Shown piece after piece: positions 1 through 8,333 of a stretch of DNA of 64,000 nucleotides. The notes under the pieces are model-generated. The model was not told the origin of the DNA, did no database searches, and worked only from the letters and a program-made list of their open reading frames with translations. The stretch comes from Sphingobacterium sp. ML3W (GTDB lineage: Bacteria > Bacteroidota > Bacteroidia > Sphingobacteriales > Sphingobacteriaceae). The DNA lies in assembly GCF_000747525.1 (NCBI RefSeq), contig NZ_CP009278.1:186001-250000 (forward strand), read 5' to 3'. A program made the translations under genes and the position numbers. Numbering within the stretch: the stretch's first letter is position 1; every line of letters starts with the position of its first letter.

Positions 1-1
1 T

Positions 2-346
2 AAGCCCGATGCTAAAATTTTTAGATCTGCTTATTTAGAGCGAACCCAAGCATTTTACCTAAAGCATGGTACAAGGACTATTGTTTACGCTCGTTTTGTC
101 CCTATTGTTCGCACATTTGCACCATTTGTCGCAGGGATATCCCATATGGCCTATCGAAAATTTGGTACTTATAATATCTTGGGAGGTTTTTTATGGGTAA
201 CCTTATTTCTATTAACAGGATATTACTTTGGACAAATTTCATTTATCAGCAATAATTTCTCCCTAGTAGTACTATTCGTGATTTTGATCAGTATAGCACC
301 TGTTTTGGTACAGGCGATAATCAGTAAAAAATCAAAATCGGTCTAA
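2..346 (+). CDS. DedA/SNARE-associated family membrane protein, C-terminal part
   Basis: The reading frame is open from the window edge and ends at a stop at 344-346, so only the last 114 residues are present. The visible part contains a VYARFVPIVRTFAPFVAG stretch, which matches the conserved R-x-[IV]-P-x-[IV]-R-T-F-x-P-x-x-AG region of DedA proteins. It is followed by Y-x-x-F-x-x-x-N and two hydrophobic segments that look like the terminal membrane helices. DedA proteins act in the inner membrane, and several are lipid-carrier flippases. The exact subgroup cannot be told from a fragment. The first in-frame ATG, at 146, is internal and not the true start. Confidence 0.85.
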   Translation, partial: KPDAKIFRSAYLERTQAFYLKHGTRTIVYARFVPIVRTFAPFVAGISHMAYRKFGTYNILGGFLWVTLFLLTGYYFGQISFISNNFSLVVLFVILISIAPVLVQAIISKKSKSV

Positions 347-391
347 ACCTATTATCTTTTTTAAAGTCTATTTTGACTTAAACAAATTTAC

Positions 392-961
392 ATGAAGTAT
401 CAGCTCGTTATTTTTCTCAGTTTATTATTTTCATTTTCATCAGCACAAGTGCGATTAGAAAAAAAGCAGGCTAAGGCTGCTTTTGAACATTTAAATGATA
501 TTCGTAAAAAACCCGAAAAATTTAAAAAGAAACTTGGACTATTCAATTTGAATAAGGTGACCAGAAAACACTTGAACTGGAATAATCAATTAGCAAAAGT
601 TGCGGAAGCCCGAGCAAAGGATATGGCAAAGCGCAATTATTTTGACCACGTAAATCCAGATGGCAAAGGACCAAATTATTACATTCAAAAATCCGGATAT
701 AAGTTAAATCCAAATTGGTTGAAAAATAAAAAAGCAAATAATTTCGAATCTATTGCTTGGAATTGGCCAACGGCCAAAGCTGGTATAGAAGGACTGATAA
801 TAGGGAAGGAAGCACCTGGTTATTATCATAGAAAGCATTTATTGGGGATGGATGAGTGGAATTCTTCTTTATATGATATCGGAATTGGTTTTGTTACAGT
901 AGGGAAGAAGGGCAAGCAAGAAAGTTATTTATGCGTTATTATTGCCAAGCATGATTCGTAA
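392..961 (+). CDS. Secreted CAP-domain (SCP/PR-1-like) protein
   Basis: The 189-residue product starts with a signal peptide (MKYQLVIFLSLLFSFSSAQ). The mature part has the CAP fold pattern: an N-terminal helix with an LN-x-x-R motif, a central WN-x-x-LAKVAEARAKDMA helix, an F-x-H segment (YFDHVNPDG) and a later H-x-x-x-x-L stretch (HRKHLLG). CAP proteins are exported; their biochemical role is known for only a few members. The family's usual length is about 150-200 residues, so this looks complete. It follows the DedA gene by 45 nt and may share its transcript. The specific function is unknown. Confidence 0.75.
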   Translation: MKYQLVIFLSLLFSFSSAQVRLEKKQAKAAFEHLNDIRKKPEKFKKKLGLFNLNKVTRKHLNWNNQLAKVAEARAKDMAKRNYFDHVNPDGKGPNYYIQKSGYKLNPNWLKNKKANNFESIAWNWPTAKAGIEGLIIGKEAPGYYHRKHLLGMDEWNSSLYDIGIGFVTVGKKGKQESYLCVIIAKHDS

Positions 962-1008
962 AATAAGCAATTTATAGTCTTGATACTATGCATTATTGGA
1001 ATGTTTCT

Positions 1009-1016
1009 TACCTTTG
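1009..1016 (+). promoter_or_regulatory. Candidate -7 element (TACCTTTG) directly before yicC
   Basis: TACCTTTG fits the Bacteroidota TAnnTTTG consensus and ends 3 nt before the ATG I prefer for yicC. No well-spaced TTG -33 element is present. If it is used, the transcript would begin at or very near the start codon. Confidence 0.35.
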
Positions 1017-1019
1017 CAT

Positions 1020-1895
1020 ATGATAAAATCAATGACAGGATACGGCACTGCTGTAAAAGACAATGGAAAAGTTAAGTACAGCGTTGAGATTAAATCCTTG
1101 AATTCTAAATTTCTTGAACTGAATTTGCGTTTACCTAAAGCAGTTTCAGATAAGGAATTAACTTTGCGTACAGAGTGTAGCAAGCTTATCGAGCGCGGTA
1201 AGGTCAATCTGTATGTCAACGTTGAATATACTGATCAAACGGCAAAAGCATCTACTATAAATGCCGATTTGTTAAAAAAATACTATACCCAATTACAGCA
1301 AATTGCATTTGAGTTAGGAGATAAGCAAGTTTCCCTATTTCAGATGGCTCTTAATATGCCAGAAGTAATCGCTAATAATGATGGTGAGGTTGACGAAGAA
1401 GAATCTAAACTGTTATTGGAAGCTTTTTATGCTGCGGTAGAACAATTTAATATTTTCAGAGCTGATGAAGGAGCTGTTCTTTCACAAGATTTAACGAGTA
1501 GAGTAGAATTGATTTTAAGCTATTTAACTGAAGTTGAGGCTGTTGAAATGGACCGTATTCCTTTGATACGCGAACGTATCAATCATTATTTAGAGGAGTC
1601 TGTGGGCAAGGAAAACGTCGATAAGAATCGCTTTGAACAAGAATTGATTTATTATATTGATAAATTGGATATTACAGAAGAGAAGGTACGCTTGCGCTCG
1701 CATTGTAGTTATTTTCAAAAAGCATTAACAGCATCTGATTCTAATGGTAAGAAATTAGGGTTTATATCCCAAGAAATGGGAAGAGAGATCAATACTTTGG
1801 GCTCTAAAGCCAATCACGCTGGAATTCAACAGATCGTGGTAAAAATGAAAGAAGAATTAGAAAAAATTAAAGAGCAATTGCTCAATGTATTATAA
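1020..1895 (+). CDS. yicC: YicC/YloC family endoribonuclease
   Basis: The protein starts MIKSMTGYG, the hallmark N-terminus of the YicC family, so I place the start at this ATG and not at the in-frame ATG 24 nt upstream. The length of 291 residues is normal for the family. The C-terminal half carries the conserved GKKLGFISQEMGREINTLGSKA block. YicC of Escherichia coli and YloC of Bacillus subtilis are reported endoribonucleases involved in RNA turnover. Here yicC is followed after 2 nt by gmk and then nadD, a frequent arrangement that suggests one operon. Confidence 0.9.
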   Translation: MIKSMTGYGTAVKDNGKVKYSVEIKSLNSKFLELNLRLPKAVSDKELTLRTECSKLIERGKVNLYVNVEYTDQTAKASTINADLLKKYYTQLQQIAFELGDKQVSLFQMALNMPEVIANNDGEVDEEESKLLLEAFYAAVEQFNIFRADEGAVLSQDLTSRVELILSYLTEVEAVEMDRIPLIRERINHYLEESVGKENVDKNRFEQELIYYIDKLDITEEKVRLRSHCSYFQKALTASDSNGKKLGFISQEMGREINTLGSKANHAGIQQIVVKMKEELEKIKEQLLNVL

Positions 1896-1897
1896 GG

Positions 1898-2467
1898 ATG
1901 GCAGGTAAGTTAATTATATTCTCAGCGCCATCGGGTGCCGGTAAAACAACAATCGTAAAAAATTTATTAGGTAAGCATAGTGACAAACTGGAATTTTCCA
2001 TTTCGGCTAGCACACGTGAGCCTCGTGGAGAAGAGGTAGACGGTAAAGATTACTACTTTATCTCTAAGGAAAGTTTTCTTCATAAAATTGCAAAACAAGA
2101 ATTCATCGAATTTGAAGAGGTATACGCAGGTACATTTTATGGCACTTTGCGTTCGGAAGTAGAGCGTATATGGGCAAAAGGTAAACATGTTATTTTTGAT
2201 ATCGATGTTATAGGTGGTCTTCGTTTACGTTCAAAATTTCCAGATGAGGCCTTATCTATCTTTGTACAGCCACCTTCCTTAGAAGTTTTAAAAGACCGTC
2301 TTCGTGGTAGAGGAACCGATTCTGAAGAAAAATTGCAGGAACGATTTGCAAAAGCAGAAACAGAACTATCCTATGCAGATAAATTTGATGTGATCTTAAA
2401 AAATTATGATTTGGATGTTGCTGTTGTAGAGGCGGAAAAATTAGTAATGGATTTTCTTAATAAATAG
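1898..2467 (+). CDS. gmk: Guanylate kinase
   Basis: The enzyme phosphorylates GMP to GDP with ATP in the cytosol. The sequence shows the P-loop SAPSGAGKTT (about residues 9-18), the GMP-binding STREPRGEEVDGKDYYF block, and the FDIDVIGG and QERFAKAETEL regions of the lid and core. Its 189 residues match the usual length. It lies 2 nt after yicC and 2 nt before nadD, so the three genes are very likely co-transcribed. Confidence 0.96.
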   Translation: MAGKLIIFSAPSGAGKTTIVKNLLGKHSDKLEFSISASTREPRGEEVDGKDYYFISKESFLHKIAKQEFIEFEEVYAGTFYGTLRSEVERIWAKGKHVIFDIDVIGGLRLRSKFPDEALSIFVQPPSLEVLKDRLRGRGTDSEEKLQERFAKAETELSYADKFDVILKNYDLDVAVVEAEKLVMDFLNK

Positions 2468-2469
2468 TA

Positions 2470-3045
2470 ATGGCTAGAGTAGGTTTGTTCTTTGGGTCTT
2501 TTAATCCTGTTCATGTGGGGCATCTGATTATTGCCAACTATATGGCCAATTATACAGCGTTGGATGAAGTCTGGTTCGTGGTTTCTCCACAAAATCCATT
2601 TAAGAAGAAGGAAAGCCTGGGGAATATGTATGACCGGTTAGAAATGGTCAATTTAGCCATAGAAGATACTGAAAACCTAAAGGCTAGTGCTATTGAATTC
2701 GGATTACCACAGCCATCATATACCATAGATACCTTGACACATTTGGCTGAGAAGTATCCGCTACATGAATTTGTTTTGATTATGGGTGAAGATATTTTAG
2801 AAACTTTTACGAAGTGGAAAAATTATGAGGTCATCTTACGAGATTATCATGTATACGTATATCCAAGACCAAATTACAATGGTGGAGCTCTGAAAGAAAA
2901 TCCTGCTATTACCATGACCGAAACACCGATGATGGAACTGTCATCAACTTTTCTGAGGAAGGCTGTTAAAGAGGGTAAAAATATAAAATTTTATACACCA
3001 GATAAAGTCGTTGATTTTATTGAAAAGAAAGGGCTATACTCGTAA
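2470..3045 (+). CDS. nadD: Nicotinate-nucleotide adenylyltransferase
   Basis: NadD adenylylates nicotinate mononucleotide in NAD synthesis. The N-terminus carries the GSFNPVHVGHL nucleotidyltransferase signature, with HxGH at residues 15-18. The C-terminal region has SSTFLRKAVKEG, the second conserved nucleotide-binding motif of the family. The length of 191 residues is standard. It is the third gene of the yicC-gmk-nadD group and is followed by a strong hairpin terminator. Confidence 0.95.
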   Translation: MARVGLFFGSFNPVHVGHLIIANYMANYTALDEVWFVVSPQNPFKKKESLGNMYDRLEMVNLAIEDTENLKASAIEFGLPQPSYTIDTLTHLAEKYPLHEFVLIMGEDILETFTKWKNYEVILRDYHVYVYPRPNYNGGALKENPAITMTETPMMELSSTFLRKAVKEGKNIKFYTPDKVVDFIEKKGLYS

Positions 3046-3094
3046 ACCATAACGGTTAACAGGCTCCTATTGTACACAGATTAAGGCTTAATGA

Positions 3095-3125
3095 AGAGAC
3101 CTATTTTATAAAATAGGTCTCTTTC
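3095..3125. terminator. Intrinsic terminator between convergent nadD and kduD
   Basis: A near-perfect stem (AGAGACCTATTTTA pairing with TAAAATAGGTCTCT) is followed by a T-rich tract. It lies between two converging genes and can serve both strands, since the upstream arm is also flanked by A-rich sequence. Confidence 0.75.
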
Positions 3126-3138
3126 TGTTTTTAGATAG

Positions 3139-3909
3139 TTAGCGTCCCATCCAGCCTCCATCTACGGTCAGTATAGTGCCATGTACATAGTTAGAAGCCT
3201 GCGAGCTCAGGAATAAAGCAGGACCTTTGAAATCCTGTGGTTCACCCCATCTAGCAGCTGGAATCCGAGCTAATATAGAGGACGATCTTTCAGGATCCTC
3301 GCGTAGTGCCTCTGTATTGTCTGTGGCGATATAACCTGGTGCGATTGCATTTACATTGACTCCCTTTGAAGCCCACTCATTTGCAAAAGCTTTTGTTAAA
3401 GAAGCGATTGCCCCTTTAGAAGCGGCATATCCGGGTACATTTATTCCTCCTTGGAAAGAGAGTAACGATGCTGTGAAAACTACTTTTCCTGTTCCACGTG
3501 AAATCATATCTTTGCCTATTTCTCTTGTCAATATAAATTGTGCATTTTGATTGATTTCGATGATTTCATCCCAATATTCATCCGGATGTTCGGCTGCTGG
3601 TTTACGTAAAATATTACCCGCATTGTTCAGGAGTATATCGATTATTGGATGATCCGCTTTAACGTGATTGATAAAGGTATAAAGGGCCTCTCTGTTCGAA
3701 AAATCACATTGGTAGGCATGAAATTTTCGACCTAAGGATTCGATGGATTTTTGAATGGCCGAATTTTCTAATTCCAGAGTTGCCGAAACGCCAATAATAT
3801 CAGCCCCAGCTTCTGCTAAAGCCTCTGCCATGGCTTTACCGATACCCCTTTTGCAACCCGTTACTAAAGCGATTTTTCCTGTTAAATCAAATGATTGTAG
3901 TATTGACAT
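3139..3909 (-). CDS. kduD: 2-dehydro-3-deoxy-D-gluconate 5-dehydrogenase, short-chain dehydrogenase
   Basis: This 256-residue Rossmann-fold enzyme has TGCKRGIGKA as its NAD(P)-binding loop (residues 18-27), an NNAG motif, and a catalytic YAASK near residue 160. KduD reduces 3-deoxy-D-glycero-2,5-hexodiulosonate to 2-keto-3-deoxygluconate in the breakdown of unsaturated uronates from pectin or glycosaminoglycans. SDR sequences alone are promiscuous, but the kduI gene in the same operon makes this assignment strong. Its start overlaps the stop of the upstream DUF4861 gene by one base, so translation is probably coupled. Confidence 0.9.
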   Translation of the reverse strand: MSILQSFDLTGKIALVTGCKRGIGKAMAEALAEAGADIIGVSATLELENSAIQKSIESLGRKFHAYQCDFSNREALYTFINHVKADHPIIDILLNNAGNILRKPAAEHPDEYWDEIIEINQNAQFILTREIGKDMISRGTGKVVFTASLLSFQGGINVPGYAASKGAIASLTKAFANEWASKGVNVNAIAPGYIATDNTEALREDPERSSSILARIPAARWGEPQDFKGPALFLSSQASNYVHGTILTVDGGWMGR

Positions 3910-5033
3910 TATTTTTTATAACTAATGGTTAGTGGTTTTTGTACCTGTTCAGACGCTTGTTCTAAATATTTTTTCCAGGCGTCCATGCTTTGTATCTTTC
4001 CTGCTTTATTAAATGCCGCTCCCATATAATAAGTCAATGTTTGATTGTTTTTTGCCGTTATATTCCATAAAAATTGAGTAGGAGTATCAATAAATGTATT
4101 CCTGCTATTGGGGAATATTAAAGCAGTTCCGGTAATATTACCTTTCATTTCAGGCTCCCAATACGCGAAAAAATTCGCCTTTTTATCGCTGAAAGTATTG
4201 GGGTCGGTTTCTTTACGTTTGGCAATTCCGATGACAATCGGTGTTAAAGCTGCTGTTGCATTATAAATATTTAAGCTAACTTTACTAAGCTGGCTTTCTG
4301 CATCAATGGATATTTCTTTTTCAATGGTTATACCATGACCTTTTATTTCCTGAGGTTCATAAATTAATTTAAAGGTAGAGCGTAGCGGTCCATTATCTAA
4401 AACTTTATATTGACGGTAATGCTTCGTGTATTGTACATGATTGTCAAAATACAAGGCGATATCGCCAACACCTAGTGTTTGCCCTACTGAATAGTAATCT
4501 AGTCCTTTACCATGGTCATGATGGTAGTCATCTGTTTTATACCATTCGTCAATCACTAACTCGTCTGTACGCTTTGACCAATAATCAAACCCTTGCGCAT
4601 CCTCCGAAGTACCTTCCAAAGCCTTACCATAGGCACGGAAAGCCACAACATTATTTTCCCAAGCAAAATCATCTTTGCGTTCGGGAACATAGCGTGCGAA
4701 AGTTTTATTTTTCACTTGCATCTGGTTAGCGGCAGAGACAGCTAGTTTTAACGTTCCTTTAGGGGCTATTTGTACAGCAATCAAGATATTCTGCGGACTG
4801 GTTTCACCATGCATTTCCAATTGGTAAACAAGTGGTTTTTTAGAATCTTGGTCTACTATTGAAAAATTGTTATCCCTTAAGCCAAAATGATTTTTAAATT
4901 TTTCAAACGGAATGCTCACCACTTCTTTTCTTTCAAAGGAAGAGGGGCTGTTAATCTGTACAGTATTGCTATTCTGGGCAGATAAACTCGATGTGACACC
5001 CAGTAAAATAGCTGTAGATAGGAATGATTTCAT
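3909..5033 (-). CDS. Exported DUF4861 family protein
   Basis: The 374-residue product has a signal peptide (MKSFLSTAILLGVTSSLSAQ), followed by a beta-rich body with many aromatic residues. I recognise it as DUF4861 from the FDYWSKR, DDYHHDHGKGLDYYSVG and LGVGDIALYF stretches and from its place between kduI and kduD. DUF4861 genes are common in polysaccharide utilisation loci that handle uronic acids, and the fold probably resembles galactose-mutarotase-like proteins. The function is not established; a periplasmic role in processing unsaturated uronate sugars is my inference. Confidence 0.75.
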   Translation of the reverse strand: MKSFLSTAILLGVTSSLSAQNSNTVQINSPSSFERKEVVSIPFEKFKNHFGLRDNNFSIVDQDSKKPLVYQLEMHGETSPQNILIAVQIAPKGTLKLAVSAANQMQVKNKTFARYVPERKDDFAWENNVVAFRAYGKALEGTSEDAQGFDYWSKRTDELVIDEWYKTDDYHHDHGKGLDYYSVGQTLGVGDIALYFDNHVQYTKHYRQYKVLDNGPLRSTFKLIYEPQEIKGHGITIEKEISIDAESQLSKVSLNIYNATAALTPIVIGIAKRKETDPNTFSDKKANFFAYWEPEMKGNITGTALIFPNSRNTFIDTPTQFLWNITAKNNQTLTYYMGAAFNKAGKIQSMDAWKKYLEQASEQVQKPLTISYKK

Positions 5034-5039
5034 GTTAAT

Positions 5040-5885
5040 TTATTTTAGATCTGTTATTGCAGATTTGTCCATATCGTCATAATCTAGATTTTCACCAGCC
5101 ATTCCCCAGATAAAGGTATAATTACTTGTTCCTGCTCCAGCGTGAATAGACCAAGGAGGAGAAATCACGGCTTGTTCATTTTTCATCCAGATATGTCGTG
5201 TTTCATCTACCGGTCCCATAAAATGAGAGACGGCTTGCCCTTCAGGCACTTCAAAATAAAAGTAAACTTCCATACGTCGGTCATGAGTATGCGCTGGCAT
5301 CGTATTCCAAACAGAACCGGGTTTAAGCTCGGTCATTCCCATTTGCAATTGACAAGTATCTACAATCTTATTGAGAAGCATTTGGTTGATCGTTCTGTGG
5401 TTGGCCGTTTCAAGAGATCCTAATTCAATTTTGTTTGCAGACTCTTTTGTTACCTTCTTAGTAGGAAAGCTTTGGTGGGCAGGAGTGGAGTTTAAATAGA
5501 ATTTTGCAGGGTTCGCAGCATTTTTGCTACTAAAATAGACGTTCTCAACTCCTTTTCCGATATATAATGCTTCTTTATAGTCTAAATCATAAGTAGTTCC
5601 GTCTACTTCCACCTGACCTGATGCACCTACGTTGATAATCCCTAACTCTCTTCGGCTTAGGAAGTAGGGCTCTTTTAATAAGGCTGGAATAGTTTCCAAT
5701 TTTATTTTTCCTGAAACGGGCATTGCTCCGCCGGCCATATAACGGTCATAGTGTGTATAGGTAAAATTAACTTGATCAGCTTCAAAAATATTTTCAATCA
5801 AAAAATTATCTCTTAAAGACTTTGTGTCAAGTGTTTTACATTCATTTGGGCTAATTGCATAGCGGGATTCATAATTCGTTTTCAT
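5040..5885 (-). CDS. kduI: 5-keto-4-deoxyuronate isomerase
   Basis: KduI converts 4-deoxy-L-threo-5-hexosulose uronate to 3-deoxy-D-glycero-2,5-hexodiulosonate, the substrate of KduD. The 281 residues match the family length. The zinc ligands are visible as H199 and H201 in MPAHTHDRRMEVYFYF, E206 in the same stretch, and H248 in PPWSIHAG. This pattern is equivalent to the four ligands of the E. coli enzyme. It is the first gene of the tight kduI-DUF4861-kduD group on the minus strand. Confidence 0.96.
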   Translation of the reverse strand: MKTNYESRYAISPNECKTLDTKSLRDNFLIENIFEADQVNFTYTHYDRYMAGGAMPVSGKIKLETIPALLKEPYFLSRRELGIINVGASGQVEVDGTTYDLDYKEALYIGKGVENVYFSSKNAANPAKFYLNSTPAHQSFPTKKVTKESANKIELGSLETANHRTINQMLLNKIVDTCQLQMGMTELKPGSVWNTMPAHTHDRRMEVYFYFEVPEGQAVSHFMGPVDETRHIWMKNEQAVISPPWSIHAGAGTSNYTFIWGMAGENLDYDDMDKSAITDLK

Positions 5886-5971
5886 ATCTAAGCGTATTTA
5901 AGAAATATGCTAAAAATAAGATATTAATAAATCCTAAGCCACAATAATCTTCGCAATCGATATCGAAAAAA

Positions 5972-6883
5972 CTAAATGAATAGTGCGATGATATAAGACC
6001 ATACAGCTGTTGTAAATAGGCTGAGTATAATTCCTATTCCTATAATGAGGTTGATCAACTTGGTGTTTAATCTGAACTGCTGTACGACCATACTTGCTGT
6101 AATTAGTGTTGGCATAGCTGCCTCCATGATACTTACACGGGCTATATCCCCTTTTACCCCAAGTGCCAAAGCTGCAATTAGAACCAAAGCAGGAGCCAAC
6201 ATCAATTTATAGAGTAGGGTCATTGAAATTTGGGTGATCTCGCGCTTCATACCTTTAAATTGTAGCTGCAAACCAACGGAAAATAATGCTAATGGAGCAA
6301 CTGTCGACGCAATTTTATCAAAAAAAGGTTCGGTCATACTCATATCGATATATTTCCCCAAAACTAGTGCGAGTATACAGGCAATAAAAGGAGGGAATGT
6401 CACCAATCTTTTTATTAGAGCAGTGACTTTAATGCCTTCAGTATTGCTTCGGTCTCCTTTAATGGCACAAATAATACCCACGGTAGCCAGAAGCATGAAG
6501 TTTACCTGATCGCAAATGATTGCAATGCTCAGGTTTTGCTCGCCATAATACGCAATGATTAAGGGGAAACCAATAAATGAAGTGTTACTATATGCTGAAG
6601 ATAATTCTAATGTACTTCTTGATCGTTGGCTATAGCCTTTATAACGACAATATAATTCCATGAAGATCCAACTTCCTGCAACAACAAGTATAGGCGATAA
6701 TACTGGGAAGAAAAGCTGCGCGCTCCAGCTAATTTGTGGGATGTATTTGAAAGATACTGCAGGCAGAGCGATGTATAATACCCAAATATTAATACTTTTT
6801 GAAGCATTTTCAGGAATTAATTTGAAATGCTTAAATAGCATTCCAGCGCAAATACAGAATATAATAAGGATAAAATTGACCAT
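5972..6883 (-). CDS. AEC family transporter (auxin efflux carrier-like)
   Basis: The 303-residue protein has about ten hydrophobic segments arranged in two halves, with polar loops between, as in bacterial AEC transporters. The ELSSAYSNTSFIGFPLIIAYYGE region carries the N-x-x-[FY]-[IL]-G-[FL]-P motif of the first half, and MEAAMPTLITASMVV is the matching region of the second half. These inner-membrane carriers export or import carboxylates. It lies 86 nt upstream of kduI on the same strand, so it may belong to the uronate operon, but the substrate cannot be read from the sequence. Confidence 0.85.
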   Translation of the reverse strand: MVNFILIIFCICAGMLFKHFKLIPENASKSINIWVLYIALPAVSFKYIPQISWSAQLFFPVLSPILVVAGSWIFMELYCRYKGYSQRSRSTLELSSAYSNTSFIGFPLIIAYYGEQNLSIAIICDQVNFMLLATVGIICAIKGDRSNTEGIKVTALIKRLVTFPPFIACILALVLGKYIDMSMTEPFFDKIASTVAPLALFSVGLQLQFKGMKREITQISMTLLYKLMLAPALVLIAALALGVKGDIARVSIMEAAMPTLITASMVVQQFRLNTKLINLIIGIGIILSLFTTAVWSYIIALFI

Positions 6884-7049
6884 TTTGAATTGGAAAACGA
6901 TATGAACTGGCGAAGATAATCAAAAGTGAAATCTACTTTTTATATTATTTTATTTTAATCAAACCATAGCATGTGCTTGCTTTATTTTCATCTCCGAAAC
7001 AACTTCATATTTGGCAGCTACCAATTCCCTATATAATAGAGAATTTATA

Positions 7050-7086
7050 GGGGTATAACAGGGGGTTAGTAGGGGGTTAATAGGGG
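7050..7086 (+). other. Four G-runs that fit a G-quadruplex motif
   Basis: Runs of 4, 5, 5 and 4 guanines lie at 7050-7053, 7061-7065, 7072-7076 and 7083-7086, separated by 7, 6 and 6 nt. This fits the general G4 pattern on the plus strand, and it stands out in AT-rich surroundings. It overlaps the left arm of the 52-bp palindrome. Formation of a quadruplex is inference. Confidence 0.55.
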
Positions 7087-7114
7087 TATACCCCTATTAA
7101 CCCCCTACTAACCC
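7063..7114. repeat. Perfect 52-bp palindrome (26-bp arms, no spacer)
   Basis: The two arms at 7063-7088 and 7089-7114 are exact reverse complements about the centre GGGGTA|TACCCC. A further TAGGGGTATA copy lies outside the palindrome at 7049-7058, so the element is built from short related units. Neither flanking gene reads into it, since both are transcribed away, so it is not an ordinary terminator. It could be an extragenic repeat family member, a protein-binding site or a cruciform. Confidence 0.9.
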
Positions 7115-7236
7115 TAAATAAAGCTAGGCTTAAACCCAATTTAATGAATAATCTAATAACTATTTGTTCTTAAGTTTAAGTATATGTAATGGAATCGTTG
7201 ACTTAAAAAAACAAGCTTGACTTCTTTTTTTTGTAT

Positions 7237-7278
7237 AAATAGAAAAGCATTGGCTTAAAAACTAACGCTTTTCTATTT
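7237..7278 (+). repeat. 12-bp inverted repeat upstream of surE
   Basis: AAATAGAAAAGC (7237-7248) and GCTTTTCTATTT (7267-7278) are exact reverse complements around an 18-nt spacer. The right arm continues into a T-rich run, so it resembles a weak terminator or a leader hairpin. It ends 19 nt before the surE start codon. Confidence 0.55.
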
Positions 7279-7297
7279 TTCTTACTAAATTAGCATC

Positions 7298-8071
7298 ATG
7301 ACAAAGAAAAAACCAACCATATTGGTCGTAAATGATGATGGCATTACTGCACCAGGTATCAAAGTTTTGATTGAAGAAATGCAAAAGATTGGACATGTTG
7401 TCGTAGTTGCGCCAGATAGTCCACAATCGGGCATGGGGCACGCTATTACCATAGGACGACCTTTGCGCTTGGATCGTATTGATTTGTATGAAGGTGTTGA
7501 GATGTATAAATGTTCTGGAACTCCAGTAGACTGCGTTAAATTGGCCGTTAATAAAATATTTAAAGGCCGTAAGCCAGATGTATGTGTTTCCGGAATTAAT
7601 CATGGATTGAACCATTCCATCAATGTGTTATATTCAGGAACTATGTCTGCTGCGGTAGAAGGTGCCATTGAGGGGATTCCCTCGATTGGCTTTTCTTTAG
7701 ACAACTTTGCCTATAATGCAGATTTTTCACATTGTAGACCTTATCTAATTTCTATTACACAGCAAGTACTGGCTAATGGACTACCTAAAGGTTCATTGTT
7801 GAATGTAAATTTCCCTAATGATGCCGATATCAAGGGGATAAAAATATGTCGCCAAGCTGGTGGTCATTATGTTGAGGAATTTGATGAGCGTATCGATCCG
7901 CATAATCGTGATTATTATTGGATGACCGGAAAATTCGAATTGGAAGATCGTGGTGAGGACACAGATTCATTTGCTTTAAGTAATGGTTATGTTGCTATTG
8001 TACCCACTCAATTTGATATGACAGCTCATCATGTTATTCCAGAATTAAATTCTTGGGGATTTGATGTTTAA
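7298..8071 (+). CDS. surE: 5'/3'-nucleotidase SurE
   Basis: SurE is a metal-dependent phosphatase acting on nucleoside monophosphates. The N-terminus shows the metal-binding VNDDGITAPGI motif, then VVAPDSPQSGMGHAIT, GTPVDCVKLA and CVSGINHGLN. All are characteristic blocks of the family. The 257 residues match the usual size. A TAAATTAG sequence at 7286-7293, one base off the TAnnTTTG consensus, ends 4 nt before the ATG. The next gene starts right after its stop codon. Confidence 0.95.
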   Translation: MTKKKPTILVVNDDGITAPGIKVLIEEMQKIGHVVVVAPDSPQSGMGHAITIGRPLRLDRIDLYEGVEMYKCSGTPVDCVKLAVNKIFKGRKPDVCVSGINHGLNHSINVLYSGTMSAAVEGAIEGIPSIGFSLDNFAYNADFSHCRPYLISITQQVLANGLPKGSLLNVNFPNDADIKGIKICRQAGGHYVEEFDERIDPHNRDYYWMTGKFELEDRGEDTDSFALSNGYVAIVPTQFDMTAHHVIPELNSWGFDV

Positions 8072-8072
8072 G

Positions 8073-8333
8073 ATGAAGAACAATTTAGGTCTCGGTATTT
8101 TGATGGGAGCAATAGCGCCTCTTATCGCTTATTTACTTGCTACTTACACAGCACTTACTGATAAATTGGCCCCCGAAAAGCCAATGCTGGTGTATGTTAT
8201 TGCAGTATTCATAAATTTTGTAGCACTACGTTTTCTATTTAAGCGAGAGCAAGATGCCTTGGCGAAGGGAATATTGGTAGCAACTTTTGCGGCTTCTATT
8301 CTGTATATATTAACACAAAGATTATCCATATGA
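8073..8333 (+). CDS. Small three-helix membrane protein of unknown function
   Basis: The 86-residue product has three hydrophobic segments: a first one after MKNNLGLG ending in YLLATYTAL, a second in MLVYVIAVFINFVALRFLF, and a third in GILVATFAASILYIL. I chose the ATG at 8073, one base after the surE stop. An ATG at 8064 inside surE would add three residues. Its stop overlaps the next start (ATGA), which implies translational coupling with the MqnD-like gene. I do not recognise a family. Confidence 0.7.
   Translation: MKNNLGLGILMGAIAPLIAYLLATYTALTDKLAPEKPMLVYVIAVFINFVALRFLFKREQDALAKGILVATFAASILYILTQRLSI

Larger units (their letters stand above)
6884..7297. other. Divergent intergenic region between the AEC transporter gene and surE
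   Basis: This 414-nt spacer separates two divergent genes. It contains the 52-bp palindrome and G-run cluster listed below and a 12-bp inverted repeat just before surE. I see no good open reading frame. A possible minus-strand -7 element for the AEC gene (TATGGTTTG, 6960-6968) has one extra spacer base and no clear -33 partner. Confidence 0.6.
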
